From the IMG/VR virus record IMGVR_UViG_3300047359_000671, positions 1-64,000 of that record: DNA of 64,000 nt. One strand, given 5' to 3'. Positions within the stretch are counted from its first letter, which is position 1. Each line of letters starts with the position of its first letter. Shown piece by piece: positions 54,253 to 62,107 of the stretch. Source of the DNA: a virus. The notes beneath the pieces were generated by a model. That model saw only the letters and a list, made by a program, of their open reading frames with translations. It made no database searches and had not been told where the DNA came from. Both the position numbers and the translations under genes were made by a program.

Positions 54253-54469
54253 ATTCCTAGAATGGTTCCAAATGATAACTGGTTGCACCGCGGCCGCCAT
54301 TGTCTCCTTAAATCTAGGAGACGAATGGGTATTTTGGGCAATGGTGTTGTTTGTAATCAAAGATAGTATGATGGGCATTTTTGCATACATCAATAAGTAT
54401 CCTGGCATAATTATGAGTAGTGCTATCTATGTTCCCATAGATTTAATTGGTGTCATACGTTGGTATTAG
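54239..54469 (+). CDS. Small membrane protein (two to three spans)
   Basis: A 76-residue protein with hydrophobic segments MITGCTAAAIVSLNL, WVFWAMVLFVIKDSMMGIFAY and IIMSSAIYVPIDLIGVIRW. It would sit in the inner membrane. No known motif is visible. It is coupled to the preceding 60-residue gene; a short gap follows before the next gene. Confidence 0.55.
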   Translation: MNLSKFLEWFQMITGCTAAAIVSLNLGDEWVFWAMVLFVIKDSMMGIFAYINKYPGIIMSSAIYVPIDLIGVIRWY

Positions 54470-54518
54470 TTAGATAACATCGTTGTTTGCTTTTGGCATG
54501 TATACCATAAATACATGT

Positions 54519-54725
54519 ATGAAGATATACTTAATCATTACTTTCGTTCTCATTAGTGGTTCAGAACAAATTATGCCACAGTTCCCACCAAAAGAGGTTA
54601 CAACTATGGAGATTTGTGAACGTAAAAAAGCGGCAGCGGAAGAATACTTTACATATCAATTAGAGAATAAACCAGTTAAGTCTATAGCAGGATTTAACGT
54701 ACAGTGCCAGGAAATAGAATCATAA
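54519..54725 (+). CDS. Small exported protein
   Basis: 68 residues from ATG 54519 (MKIYLIITFVLISGSEQ). The N-terminal hydrophobic stretch with one leading Lys looks like a signal peptide or anchor, and the rest is polar with two cysteines. An in-frame start at 54483 would add 12 residues that do not improve the signal. Its end overlaps the convergent nuclease gene by 6 bases. Function unknown. Confidence 0.5.
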   Translation: MKIYLIITFVLISGSEQIMPQFPPKEVTTMEICERKKAAAEEYFTYQLENKPVKSIAGFNVQCQEIES

Positions 54726-55157
54726 TTTTTTACTAATGCTTTCTAAGTATTCAGTTAATATTTTAGAACTTCCTACTCTAACATTAATAATCCCGTTGTA
54801 ATATTCATCGGTTTCTAACACTCGTCGGTCAAACTGTTCTTTTGCTTCGACATAACTCAAAGCACCACGACTCGGACAGTAGTGTAGAATTTCACGCATA
54901 AACTTGTTGGGACCTAATTTTTTTACATCAGCAATTAAATGTTCAGAAGAACCCCAATAGTCTCGCCAATCACTCTCTTTAAACCCACGTCTTTTGTTTT
55001 TTCTTCCTTTAAGAGGTGGTTTCGTTGTTTTAAATCTTGCTAACTTCTTACCCACATACTTTCGGTTGTTTTCAAGATTCGTAATTAAATACACAAATCC
55101 CTCAACATCTTCGGGTAATTCATTTACCACTTCTCCGTTATATTTCCAATCGCTCAT
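54720..55157 (-). CDS. GIY-YIG-like endonuclease
   Basis: A 145-residue protein. EGFVYLITNLENNRKYVGKK (about 19-38) gives the VYL...YVG version of the GIY-YIG catalytic strand pair, followed by a basic segment (KGRKNKRRG) and the W-rich ESDWRDYWGS region typical of a phage-specific group of these nucleases. T4 relatives act as homing enzymes (Seg family, I-TevI) or as DNA-degrading nucleases. It lies downstream, on the same strand, of a structured gene-free stretch. Confidence 0.65.
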   Translation of the reverse strand: MSDWKYNGEVVNELPEDVEGFVYLITNLENNRKYVGKKLARFKTTKPPLKGRKNKRRGFKESDWRDYWGSSEHLIADVKKLGPNKFMREILHYCPSRGALSYVEAKEQFDRRVLETDEYYNGIINVRVGSSKILTEYLESISKKL

Positions 55158-55333
55158 AGTATTCCATTTGTTTTATTCTAAAAGGTCTAAAGACCTAATT
55201 CCTTCATAAATTTCATTCGCTTTCGCTCAATCAATTTATTCGGTATTTCTTTTATATCTATAATATACTTATATATTCTATTATTATGGTATTATAATAT
55301 TATCTTTTATACTTGTTCCGTTTAGAAGCCATA

Positions 55334-55716
55334 ATTGCCCTGTTGCCAGGACAATAAAAAAATGGCGGAAACTTGTTCCTTGCTCATCAGCCTCTGTGTC
55401 TAAGTTAGCCTCCAGCAAAGGCGAGGTCGGTTGGCGATTCCCTCATCACTTAGTATTGCGTCTTTCGACCCAACGGCACACTATTCAACTCACACAGTTC
55501 AACTTGAATAATGCAACTAGATTGCCTAGTTCGGTTTGTACAAATGTACGGTATTCTCTGGTCATCCTAATATCCTTTAGAGATATGGATGTTTTATATT
55601 ATAAACAGTCTTTTGTGGTTTACGAGAAGAATGTAGGAGTTCATCCCTACTAGTCTGAACGTATGTAGAATATACGCCCTCAATCCCGGAACGGCAACCC
55701 GCTCAACAGTCCCACT
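55334..55716 (-). ncRNA. Candidate structured RNA
   Basis: Hairpins in order: 55334-55355 (8 of 9 pairs), 55456-55473, 55515-55531 (AACTAG/CTAGTT), 55563-55591 (10 pairs with a 2-base bulge), 55633-55650 (GTAGG/CCTAC) and 55660-55676 (CGTAT/ATACG). On the minus strand the 55456-55473 hairpin has a GAAA (GNRA) tetraloop, which favours that strand. A TATAAT (minus, 55723-55728) could start it near 55716. I found no match to tmRNA, RNase P RNA or tRNA elements. Strand and ends are tentative. Confidence 0.4.
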
Positions 55717-55725
55717 ATATCGATT

Positions 55726-55809
55726 ATATTAGTTTTCATATTAGTCCCCATTGTTGAGCCATATTAGTTATAAAAAGATGTATTAGTTTTATATTAGTTT
55801 TATATTAGT
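55726..55809. repeat. Six direct repeats of (A)TATTAGT
   Basis: Copies at 55726, 55738, 55761, 55781 (seven bases only), 55791 and 55802. An inverted pair GCTCAACA (55701-55708) and TGTTGAGC (55752-55759) surrounds the first two. Confidence 0.6.
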
Positions 55810-55813
55810 ATTG

Positions 55814-56035
55814 TTAGATTATAGGCGTCCCAGCCTGTTTGCTCATTTCGAAATTCTCATTGACAATTTCGTTTAGATAGTCTATGTGACCTGCGGGCAT
55901 TTCGTGTATTTCACTAATGCTAACCCCACCTCTCATATACCAACTTAACTTTAACATATTCTTATGTAGTTTGTCAAGTCTTTTTTGATATTTTTCTTGT
56001 TTTTCTGCAATTTCTTCTGGGCTGGCGTTAACCAA
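55814..56035 (-). CDS. Small baseplate-assembly protein, gp51-like
   Basis: A 73-residue protein with an N-terminal charged helix (EEIAEKQEKYQKRLDKLHKN) followed by LSWYMRGGVSISEIHEMP...NEIVNENFEMSKQAGTPII. The WYMRGGVS segment and the ending resemble small proteins encoded beside gp26 in marine T4-like phages, sometimes labelled gp51-like hub assembly proteins. It starts 5 bases after the gp26 stop. The identity with T4 gp51 (249 residues) is uncertain. Confidence 0.5.
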   Translation of the reverse strand: MVNASPEEIAEKQEKYQKRLDKLHKNMLKLSWYMRGGVSISEIHEMPAGHIDYLNEIVNENFEMSKQAGTPII

Positions 56036-56040
56036 CCAGC

Positions 56041-56871
56041 CTAAGAAAAATTTACAGGATTAATCTCAAGCGTTATTTCGTCTTTATGTCCACAATCAGC
56101 ACATGTAAATTCAAACTTTGATAAATCGTCAGGCTTTTTGCTTAACTCTTTTACTTTACTTTGAATTGTCTTTACAATAGGTGCAGGGATATCATTTAGA
56201 AATTGTCTAATTTCTTCTTCATCAACCACATCACCTTCTGGTGTTTCTATTCTAGCAATAGACGTTGTAACTAAATCAATATTCTGAATTGCAACTTTTC
56301 TAAAGCCGTCTGAAAAAGTCTTGGCTAAAGTTAGTTCGTCTTCTTCTTCATTTACTGATTTACGAACACTTTCAAGTATTCGTCTTTGTTCAACTTCCAT
56401 TAATGCTAAACGTGTTATGCTTTCAATTTTTGCTGGTTGAACGTGAATTTTTAAATCATCGAATTCAATCGGTTCAACTTCTGAGATATCAGGGAATTTA
56501 TCTAATAGATAGTTGATATCTATATTATAATCTCCCTGCGCTTTACACTCTGAACAGGTGTGAGTATGTGTAATATCTTTTCCGTATGTTGCATATTTGA
56601 TAGCAAGAAACAACGCTTCCACATCAATGTTACACAATTGTCTTGCGTCTTCGATAGATGGAACACAACTTTGAATAAGATTGATTAAAGCCTCACCATT
56701 TAGTAATGCATCTGGGTTCTCTAATGAAATCTCATCCACTGCCGTCATGGGCAAAATACCGATTTCATCTAATATCGTTTTATCTATTTCCGGGTTAAAC
56801 TTCCCACCAGTTGGTATTTGCACATACAACTGTGGTTTACGGAAATATTTTGATAATAAGTTTTTGCTCAT
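56041..56871 (-). CDS. 26: Baseplate hub protein gp26-like, with zinc ribbon
   Basis: A 276-residue protein. It has LYVQIPTGGKFNP, then LPMTAVDEISLENPDALLNGEAL near the N-terminus, the standard start of gp26-type hub proteins in T4-like phages. Two cysteine pairs, CSEC (106-109) and CADC (257-260), suggest a zinc ribbon. T4 gp26 has 208 residues. It is read from the early-type promoter at 56948-56976 rather than a clear late box. Confidence 0.7.
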   Translation of the reverse strand: MSKNLLSKYFRKPQLYVQIPTGGKFNPEIDKTILDEIGILPMTAVDEISLENPDALLNGEALINLIQSCVPSIEDARQLCNIDVEALFLAIKYATYGKDITHTHTCSECKAQGDYNIDINYLLDKFPDISEVEPIEFDDLKIHVQPAKIESITRLALMEVEQRRILESVRKSVNEEEDELTLAKTFSDGFRKVAIQNIDLVTTSIARIETPEGDVVDEEEIRQFLNDIPAPIVKTIQSKVKELSKKPDDLSKFEFTCADCGHKDEITLEINPVNFS

Positions 56872-56885
56872 ATATTTCTTCCTTT

Positions 56886-56895
56886 GATAAATACA
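56886..56895 (+). promoter_or_regulatory. Late-type promoter of the tape-measure-like gene
   Basis: GATAAATACA, about 105 bases before the ATG at 57000, divergent from gp26. Confidence 0.45.
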
Positions 56896-56947
56896 CTATG
56901 ATAGTAAATAATTAAGTATATACTTATTCACCACTAGTATTTACTCT

Positions 56948-56976
56948 ATTATAAACTACGAAGTTACAGAAGTCAA
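56948..56976 (-). promoter_or_regulatory. Sigma70-type promoter of gp26
   Basis: Minus strand TTGACT (56971-56976), spacer 17, TATAAT (56948-56953). A palindrome-like AAACTACGAAGTT (plus strand, 56953-56965) overlaps the spacer. Confidence 0.6.
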
Positions 56977-56999
56977 CCTTTTTTTTGAGAGAGAACAAC

Positions 57000-59057
57000 A
57001 TGGCAGACACACAAGATGTATATATTTCTGGTTATGACCCCAATTTACCAGACTGGGCGCTCGAAGCCACACAAAAACAGATAGCATCAGCACTTACGTT
57101 AGCCAATGTGGGCTCTACAAACATGCTTAAATTTCTTAAAGCAATATCTAATAATGAACAGATTTCGGTATCAGAACTTACCAAAGCAGTCAACGAACTA
57201 AAACAAGTAAAAGGTAAGATTGATGAAGGTACAAAACAAGAACAGAGGTCGTCACAACAAGAGGCAGCCCAAGATAGAAAAACAAATTCGTTCTTTGAGC
57301 GTCTAGTTAATTTACAAACTAAACAAAATAATTTAGAAAAACAACTACTAGATGAAACTAAGAAGAAACAAGCAGAACGACAGATACGTGGCGGTTTCAC
57401 AGACGAAGACTTACAGACACAAGAGTCTATGGACAAGTTAAAAAACCTAGGTAAGGGATTCAAAGCAGTAGCATCTGCATCAGCAGTAGCATCAGCAGGA
57501 ATTGAATCTGCATTTAGGCAAGGTTTTATGGACAGATTTGATATGGCACAAGAAATGCGACAATCTGGATTGTTGGCAGGGCTAGATTCTGCTTCTGCTG
57601 GATTATTGAATATGTCAGAAACAATTACAGATGCTAACTTTACTTTTGGTGAAGCCGCAGAATTCACAAAAAGATTTTCACAAGCAGTAGGTGTAACTGG
57701 GGTGCAGAGTGCGTTGCAGTTTGCAGACTCTATAGCAACAGGTGATGACGGGATGATGGCGAAACTAGGTATAGAGTTTGGCCAAGTTGCAAATATGACA
57801 GGCATGTATTTAGAGTCATTAAGAATTGCAGGTCAATTGAACGGTCGTTCTGACCAACAACTGCGTTCTGGTATGGATGACTTTATGAATAATGTAGTTA
57901 GCACAGCAAACGTATTAAAAGTTTCAGTTGAAGAGGCCGCAGAAATGATGATGAAAACGTTGGATACATCAGATACTGGTTTATTAGCAACTATGAATCA
58001 AGACCAAGCCGCAACGATTGAAAATGCACTAAGGTCTTTCGGTTCGCAAGGTGGACCTTTGATGGAAGCACTTTCTGCCAGATTGACAGCAGGTGACCAA
58101 GGAACATTCTTAAGAACAGAACAGTTTCAAGGATTACAAGGTACTGCATTAGGTCAAGAAATGTTACCATTTATTGAACAGATGGCACGTGTAGTTGAAG
58201 AAGGTGGAGATTTTCAAGGGTTCTTATCTAACAATATGGGGGATATGGCAGAGCGTGTTAGAGATTTGGCGTCACAAGCGGGTGTACGAGAACAACTTGT
58301 GGATGACCCACAATTAGCATCATTAGTCGGTGCGCTAATGCAACAAGCACAAAATATCGAAGATGCGGCAAAAGGAATGCCACAGTTAGATGAAGCAGGT
58401 AGAACTGGTCTTGTTAAGACAGAGTTAGATAGACAGGCTATCATTGCATCAGAAGATGTTGTAAACGAAAGTATGGGCGACTTTGTAGGAAATATGCAAA
58501 TATTGAATACGACACAAGCAGAATTAATAGAACAAGCACGTAAATCATTTAAAAATATATCAGGAATAACTGACATTGTTAATAACGTAGGAACTGCCCT
58601 AACCGTATTGACTAGAGTTGCAACTGAATTTGGTCTTTCACTTATAGACCTAGGAATTAATTCTGACCGATATGACGGGTTAGAAGATGCGATGAAATTA
58701 CAAGATATACAGAATAATCTAAATGGAAATGAAACACCTTCTGATAGAACTAATGTACAATCTATAGTAGATGTACAAAATGCGGCAGTTGAGTTGAGTG
58801 CTAAAGTAGATGCACCACAAACACATGAAGCAGTGTTTAATACATTAGCAGAACAATTGCGCAATTCTAATGTTACGTCTGAAGAACAATTAACACAACT
58901 CATTGACCTATTAAAACAAAATCAAGCAAATGCAGAAACAAGAATGAATGCTTCGCCAATAGGTTCGGATGAAAGACAAATAGAAATGCAAAATAACAAT
59001 GAATATAATCAATTAATATCATCTATTAATGACCTTCTAACGGAATTGAGACAATAA
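57000..59057 (+). CDS. Tape-measure-like virion protein
   Basis: 685 residues from ATG 57000 (MADTQDVYISGYDPN), preceded by GAGAGAG. The N-terminal 140 residues are charged coiled coil (LEKQLLDETKKKQAERQ). An Ala/Gly-rich region at about 140-250 (AVASASAVASAGIESAFRQG) could be membrane-active, and the rest is helical and Gln/Asn-rich. Length and helical composition resemble T4 gp29 (590), the tail-length ruler, but no decisive motif is seen. It precedes the portal gene. Its ribosome-binding site is complementary to the putative small RNA. Confidence 0.45.
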   Translation: MADTQDVYISGYDPNLPDWALEATQKQIASALTLANVGSTNMLKFLKAISNNEQISVSELTKAVNELKQVKGKIDEGTKQEQRSSQQEAAQDRKTNSFFERLVNLQTKQNNLEKQLLDETKKKQAERQIRGGFTDEDLQTQESMDKLKNLGKGFKAVASASAVASAGIESAFRQGFMDRFDMAQEMRQSGLLAGLDSASAGLLNMSETITDANFTFGEAAEFTKRFSQAVGVTGVQSALQFADSIATGDDGMMAKLGIEFGQVANMTGMYLESLRIAGQLNGRSDQQLRSGMDDFMNNVVSTANVLKVSVEEAAEMMMKTLDTSDTGLLATMNQDQAATIENALRSFGSQGGPLMEALSARLTAGDQGTFLRTEQFQGLQGTALGQEMLPFIEQMARVVEEGGDFQGFLSNNMGDMAERVRDLASQAGVREQLVDDPQLASLVGALMQQAQNIEDAAKGMPQLDEAGRTGLVKTELDRQAIIASEDVVNESMGDFVGNMQILNTTQAELIEQARKSFKNISGITDIVNNVGTALTVLTRVATEFGLSLIDLGINSDRYDGLEDAMKLQDIQNNLNGNETPSDRTNVQSIVDVQNAAVELSAKVDAPQTHEAVFNTLAEQLRNSNVTSEEQLTQLIDLLKQNQANAETRMNASPIGSDERQIEMQNNNEYNQLISSINDLLTELRQ

Positions 59058-59069
59058 ACAAAATAAAGG

Positions 59070-59099
59070 TTGACATATACGATATAAATATGTTAATAT
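59070..59099 (+). promoter_or_regulatory. Overlapping early and late promoters of gp20
   Basis: TTGACA (59070-59075) is followed 18 bases later by TAATAT (59094-59099), and a perfect T4 late box TATAAATA lies between them (59083-59090), about 30 bases before the portal ATG. Confidence 0.6.
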
Positions 59100-59119
59100 A
59101 GAGAAATCGGGAAATAATT

Positions 59120-60805
59120 ATGACTTGGAAAAAATATTTTAAAACTTATGACGGGATGCCTGAGCGTTCTAAATCATCTACCTCTGGTGGTGGTGATGCT
59201 TCTAGTAAGAAGTATAGTAGTTGGCTACCTGAAGTTTATCAAGGGCAACCGAACAGAGTACAGCGTTATGGTCAATATGACCAGATGGATATGGACTCAG
59301 AAGTAAATGCGGCTTTAGATACTATTGCTGAATTCTCTACGCTATTCAATGAAACATCGAAACTAGCATTCCAAGTCGAGTTTAACGAAGACCCATCATT
59401 TACTGAAAATGAAATCATTCAAAAATCACTAAGACAGTGGTCAAATATGAATGAAATGAGTAAGCGTGTGTTTAGAATATTTAGAAACACAATTAAATAT
59501 GGTGACCAAATCTTTATTCGTGACCCAGAAACATATAAATTATATTGGGTTAACCCAGTTAAAATTGATAAGGTCGTTGTCAACGAAGGCAAAGGTAAGA
59601 AAGTAGAAGCATATTATATTAAAGATTTAGACCTCAACTTACAGAGTTTGAATATTACGGCTGACAGTACTAAATTAGCACAGACCGGCGCTGGTGCAAT
59701 GGGAATCCCAACACATAATGCTAGTACTACTCAAGGGTATACTGGTGGGACAGCGGGTGGTTCACGTTTTGCAACAGATGAGACATCAACTCCAGTTGAC
59801 GCAAAACACGTAGTTCATATCTCATTAAGTGAAGGTATCGACAGTTATTGGCCATTCGGCACAAGTATACTTGAACCAGTATTTAAAGTATACAAACAAA
59901 AAGAATTATTAGAAGATAGTATTATTATCTATCGTGTACAACGTGCACCAGAACGTAGAGTATTTTATATTGATGTTGGTGATATGCCAACTCATAAAGC
60001 ACGCCAGCACTTAGAACGCATTAAGAGTGATATTCATCAAAGACGTATTCCATCTAAAACAGGTGGTGGACAAAATGTTACAGATAGTGCATATAATCCA
60101 CTATCAATAATGGAAGATTATTTCTTTGCACAAACGGCTGAAGGTCGTGGCTCTAAGGTTGAAACATTACCTGGTGGTGAAAACTTAGGTCAAATTGATG
60201 ACTTAAAATATTTTAACGACAAACTATTACGAGGATTGCGTGTCCCACCTAGTTATTTAGGTGGTATTGATACTGGTGGTTCTGCGTTTAATGATGGTAG
60301 AACAGGTACTGCAATGATACAAGAGTTTAGATTTACTAAATTCTGTGAAAGATTACAGCAACTTATTATTGAAGAAATTGACCGTGAATTTAAGATGTTT
60401 ATAAAACATCGTGGTGTTATGATTGAAAGTAGTACGTTTGACTTGAAGTTCAATGTAGTTCAGAACTTCGGTAAGTTCCGTCAAGCAGAAGTAGACCAAG
60501 TTGCAATGAACGTATTCACTGGTATTGAAGGCGCAGATTACATTAGTAAGCGTTTTGCATTGAAACGTTTCTTAGGATTGTCAGATGAAGAAGTATTAGA
60601 GAATGAAATGTTATGGAAAGAAGAACATGATGTTGAAGACCCTCTAGCACAAAACCCTGATGGGTTGAAAGGTGTAGGCGCAAGTCCTGGTCCTGATATG
60701 GACATGGGCGGTGATGACTTCGATTTAGATGATGCAGAAGGCGATATTGAAGACGGTTCTCCAATATCAGGTGCGGAAAACGCCGAAACGGACGAAGAAG
60801 TATAA
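59120..60805 (+). CDS. 20: Portal protein gp20
   Basis: A 561-residue protein; T4 gp20 has 524. It has the conserved portal pattern MDSEVNAALDTIAEF, FRNTIKYGDQIFIRDPETYKLYWVNP, LSEGIDSYWPFGTSILEP, YRVQRAPERRVFYIDVG and LRVPPSYLGG. Twelve copies form the ring at the capsid vertex through which DNA is packed. The C-terminal 60 residues are strongly acidic (Asp/Glu/Gly). It begins the head gene block 20-21-22-23. Confidence 0.93.
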   Translation: MTWKKYFKTYDGMPERSKSSTSGGGDASSKKYSSWLPEVYQGQPNRVQRYGQYDQMDMDSEVNAALDTIAEFSTLFNETSKLAFQVEFNEDPSFTENEIIQKSLRQWSNMNEMSKRVFRIFRNTIKYGDQIFIRDPETYKLYWVNPVKIDKVVVNEGKGKKVEAYYIKDLDLNLQSLNITADSTKLAQTGAGAMGIPTHNASTTQGYTGGTAGGSRFATDETSTPVDAKHVVHISLSEGIDSYWPFGTSILEPVFKVYKQKELLEDSIIIYRVQRAPERRVFYIDVGDMPTHKARQHLERIKSDIHQRRIPSKTGGGQNVTDSAYNPLSIMEDYFFAQTAEGRGSKVETLPGGENLGQIDDLKYFNDKLLRGLRVPPSYLGGIDTGGSAFNDGRTGTAMIQEFRFTKFCERLQQLIIEEIDREFKMFIKHRGVMIESSTFDLKFNVVQNFGKFRQAEVDQVAMNVFTGIEGADYISKRFALKRFLGLSDEEVLENEMLWKEEHDVEDPLAQNPDGLKGVGASPGPDMDMGGDDFDLDDAEGDIEDGSPISGAENAETDEEV

Positions 60806-60813
60806 ATAGTAGT

Positions 60814-61035
60814 ATGAGATATACTGATTTAAAAGAAAACTACTCACCCGAAGACGATGAGTTTACAAATACTAATTTAGACGATACTCGTAAGATTCGC
60901 CTAACACTTGAACACCTCTCTAAGTTAAGAAAAATTAGAGAATACAGGAAATATCAAAAAGGTATTGAAGCAGTACAAGTAAAACAACAATATGGTGCAA
61001 GTGGCGGAGACGATTCTGGAGCCGTAGAACTTTAA
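60814..61035 (+). CDS. Small conserved head-block protein (gp67 position)
   Basis: A 73-residue protein with MRYTDLKENYSPEDDEF followed by a basic helix LEHLSKLRKIREYRKYQK. Similar small proteins follow gp20 in marine T4-like phages, the place of T4 prohead-core gp67, but T4 gp67 is acidic and this is not, so equivalence is uncertain. The start lies only 8 bases after the portal stop. Confidence 0.6.
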   Translation: MRYTDLKENYSPEDDEFTNTNLDDTRKIRLTLEHLSKLRKIREYRKYQKGIEAVQVKQQYGASGGDDSGAVEL

Positions 61036-61096
61036 TTAAGTAGTATGTTTATGACATACAAAAATCACTAAATATCTTTTGAACCAAACAAAAGCG

Positions 61097-61118
61097 TCAA
61101 AAAACAGCCGTTTTTTGA
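61097..61118. terminator. Perfect 9-bp hairpin, possible terminator
   Basis: TCAAAAAAC and GTTTTTTGA around the loop AGCC. AT-rich and symmetrical, so it may act in either direction or be an RNA-processing site between the small gene and the acidic core gene. Confidence 0.4.
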
Positions 61119-61146
61119 TATTTCCCTTATATACACACATTATCCC

Positions 61147-61154
61147 TATAAATA
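61147..61154 (+). promoter_or_regulatory. Late promoter of the prohead core/gp21/gp22/gp23 block
   Basis: TATAAATA, a perfect T4 late box, about 84 bases before the acidic core gene start at 61238 and downstream of the hairpin at 61097-61118. Confidence 0.6.
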
Positions 61155-61237
61155 CTTTTGAAACAAAGTAAAACGTTTCTATAACCTTGCCGCAATCTTA
61201 AGTGGCTAGACCAGAATAGATTTTAAGGAGACTTATA

Positions 61238-62083
61238 ATGTCAAGAAGTACACTAGAACAAGTGCTAGAATTGTTAATCAACGAAGAAAATGGCAAAGCA
61301 GAAGAATTGCTACATGACTTTGTTGTTGAACAAGCACGACAAATCCATGAGGCTTCTCTAAACGAAAGCGATAACGTTGTAGAAGAAGAACTTGAGGAAA
61401 TCGAAGAAGCATCAGAAGAAGTTGAAGAAGGTTTTGATTTAGAATCAGAATCCGATGAAATTGAGGCAGATGCAGATGAGATTGAAAACGAAGAAATTTA
61501 TGACGAAGACGACATGGAAGACGATGAAGCAGTTGATGACCTAGAAATGGGTGACGATGCTCCAGAAGGCGACATGGAAGACCGTGTAGATGATTTAGAA
61601 TCAGCACTTGCTGATTTAGAAGCAGAATTTGAAAAAATTATGTCAGGTGAAGAAGACGACATGGAAGACGAAGGCGAAGAAGCCGACGCTGAAATGGAAG
61701 AATCACTAGAACTAGACCTTGAAGAAGCAGAAGAAGTGGAAGAAGACCTAGAAGAAAGTGACGAAACAGAAACCGATTTAGAAGAGTCAGAAGAAGACGA
61801 ACAGTTAGACGAGTATGTAACTCCAGTAACTGCTTCAACTGGTGACAACGGTGATGCATCAGCAAAAACAACTGTTAATGCAAACCCAAAGAGACCAGGT
61901 GACGATTCAAACGCAAAACCAGTAGGCCAAAACGATGGTAACACATCAGGCGGCAAAGGTGATGCACCAAAAGATATGTCAACAGGTAATGTGAACACAT
62001 CAGGTAATAAAGCACCTAAGATGTCAACACAAACAGCAAAACCTGGTGATGATGGTGTAAATAAAAAAGCAATTACATCATAA
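61238..62083 (+). CDS. Acidic prohead core protein (gp68-like position)
   Basis: A 281-residue protein. The N-terminus (STLEQVLELLINEENGKAEELLHDFV) is a short helical domain. About 45-190 is extremely Glu/Asp-rich, and the rest is a Thr/Ser/Gly/Asn/Lys low-complexity tail. Acidic scaffolding proteins of this type fill the prohead core beside gp21 and gp22 and are removed by the gp21 protease. No catalytic motif. Assignment rests on composition and position. Confidence 0.6.
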   Translation: MSRSTLEQVLELLINEENGKAEELLHDFVVEQARQIHEASLNESDNVVEEELEEIEEASEEVEEGFDLESESDEIEADADEIENEEIYDEDDMEDDEAVDDLEMGDDAPEGDMEDRVDDLESALADLEAEFEKIMSGEEDDMEDEGEEADAEMEESLELDLEEAEEVEEDLEESDETETDLEESEEDEQLDEYVTPVTASTGDNGDASAKTTVNANPKRPGDDSNAKPVGQNDGNTSGGKGDAPKDMSTGNVNTSGNKAPKMSTQTAKPGDDGVNKKAITS

Positions 62084-62107
62084 GACTATAAACCTTAGGA
62101 GTAACCA

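Larger units (their letters stand above)
55158..55813. other. 656-base gene-free stretch
   Basis: No ORF with a ribosome-binding site is seen. 55158-55320 is very AT-rich with no clear signal apart from a short AGGTCT/AGACCT inverted repeat. 55321-55716 is markedly richer in GC than its flanks and full of hairpins (see the putative RNA). 55726-55809 holds six copies of (A)TATTAGT. A frame open at 55396-55653 has no initiation signal and a composition unlike the phage's proteins. Confidence 0.7.

Noticed and set aside
54507-54514. ATAAATAC box before the exported protein gene
   Set aside because: Only five bases before the ATG at 54519, so any transcript would lack a leader.
55396-55653. 85-codon open frame in the gene-free stretch
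   Set aside because: No ribosome-binding site, composition unlike the phage's proteins, and it overlaps several strong hairpins.
55334-55716. tmRNA, RNase P RNA or a clear group I intron
   Set aside because: I looked for the tmRNA tRNA-like ends, the GAGGAAAGTCC core of RNase P RNA and paired P7 (R/S) elements; only a GTTCAGACTAG segment was reminiscent of an intron core and its partner was not found.
57032-57805. Minus-strand open frame of 257 codons, plus another at 58214-58903
   Set aside because: Antisense shadows of the tape-measure-like gene, with no start signals and unusual Cys/Ser-rich composition.
60801-60808. TATAAATA at the end of gp20
   Set aside because: It overlaps the stop codon and lies only 6 bases before the next ATG, too close for a promoter of that gene; possibly chance.
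61498-61998. Long minus-strand open frame, very rich in serine
   Set aside because: It is the reverse shadow of the Glu/Asp-rich core protein gene, whose GAA/GAC repeats avoid stops on the other strand.
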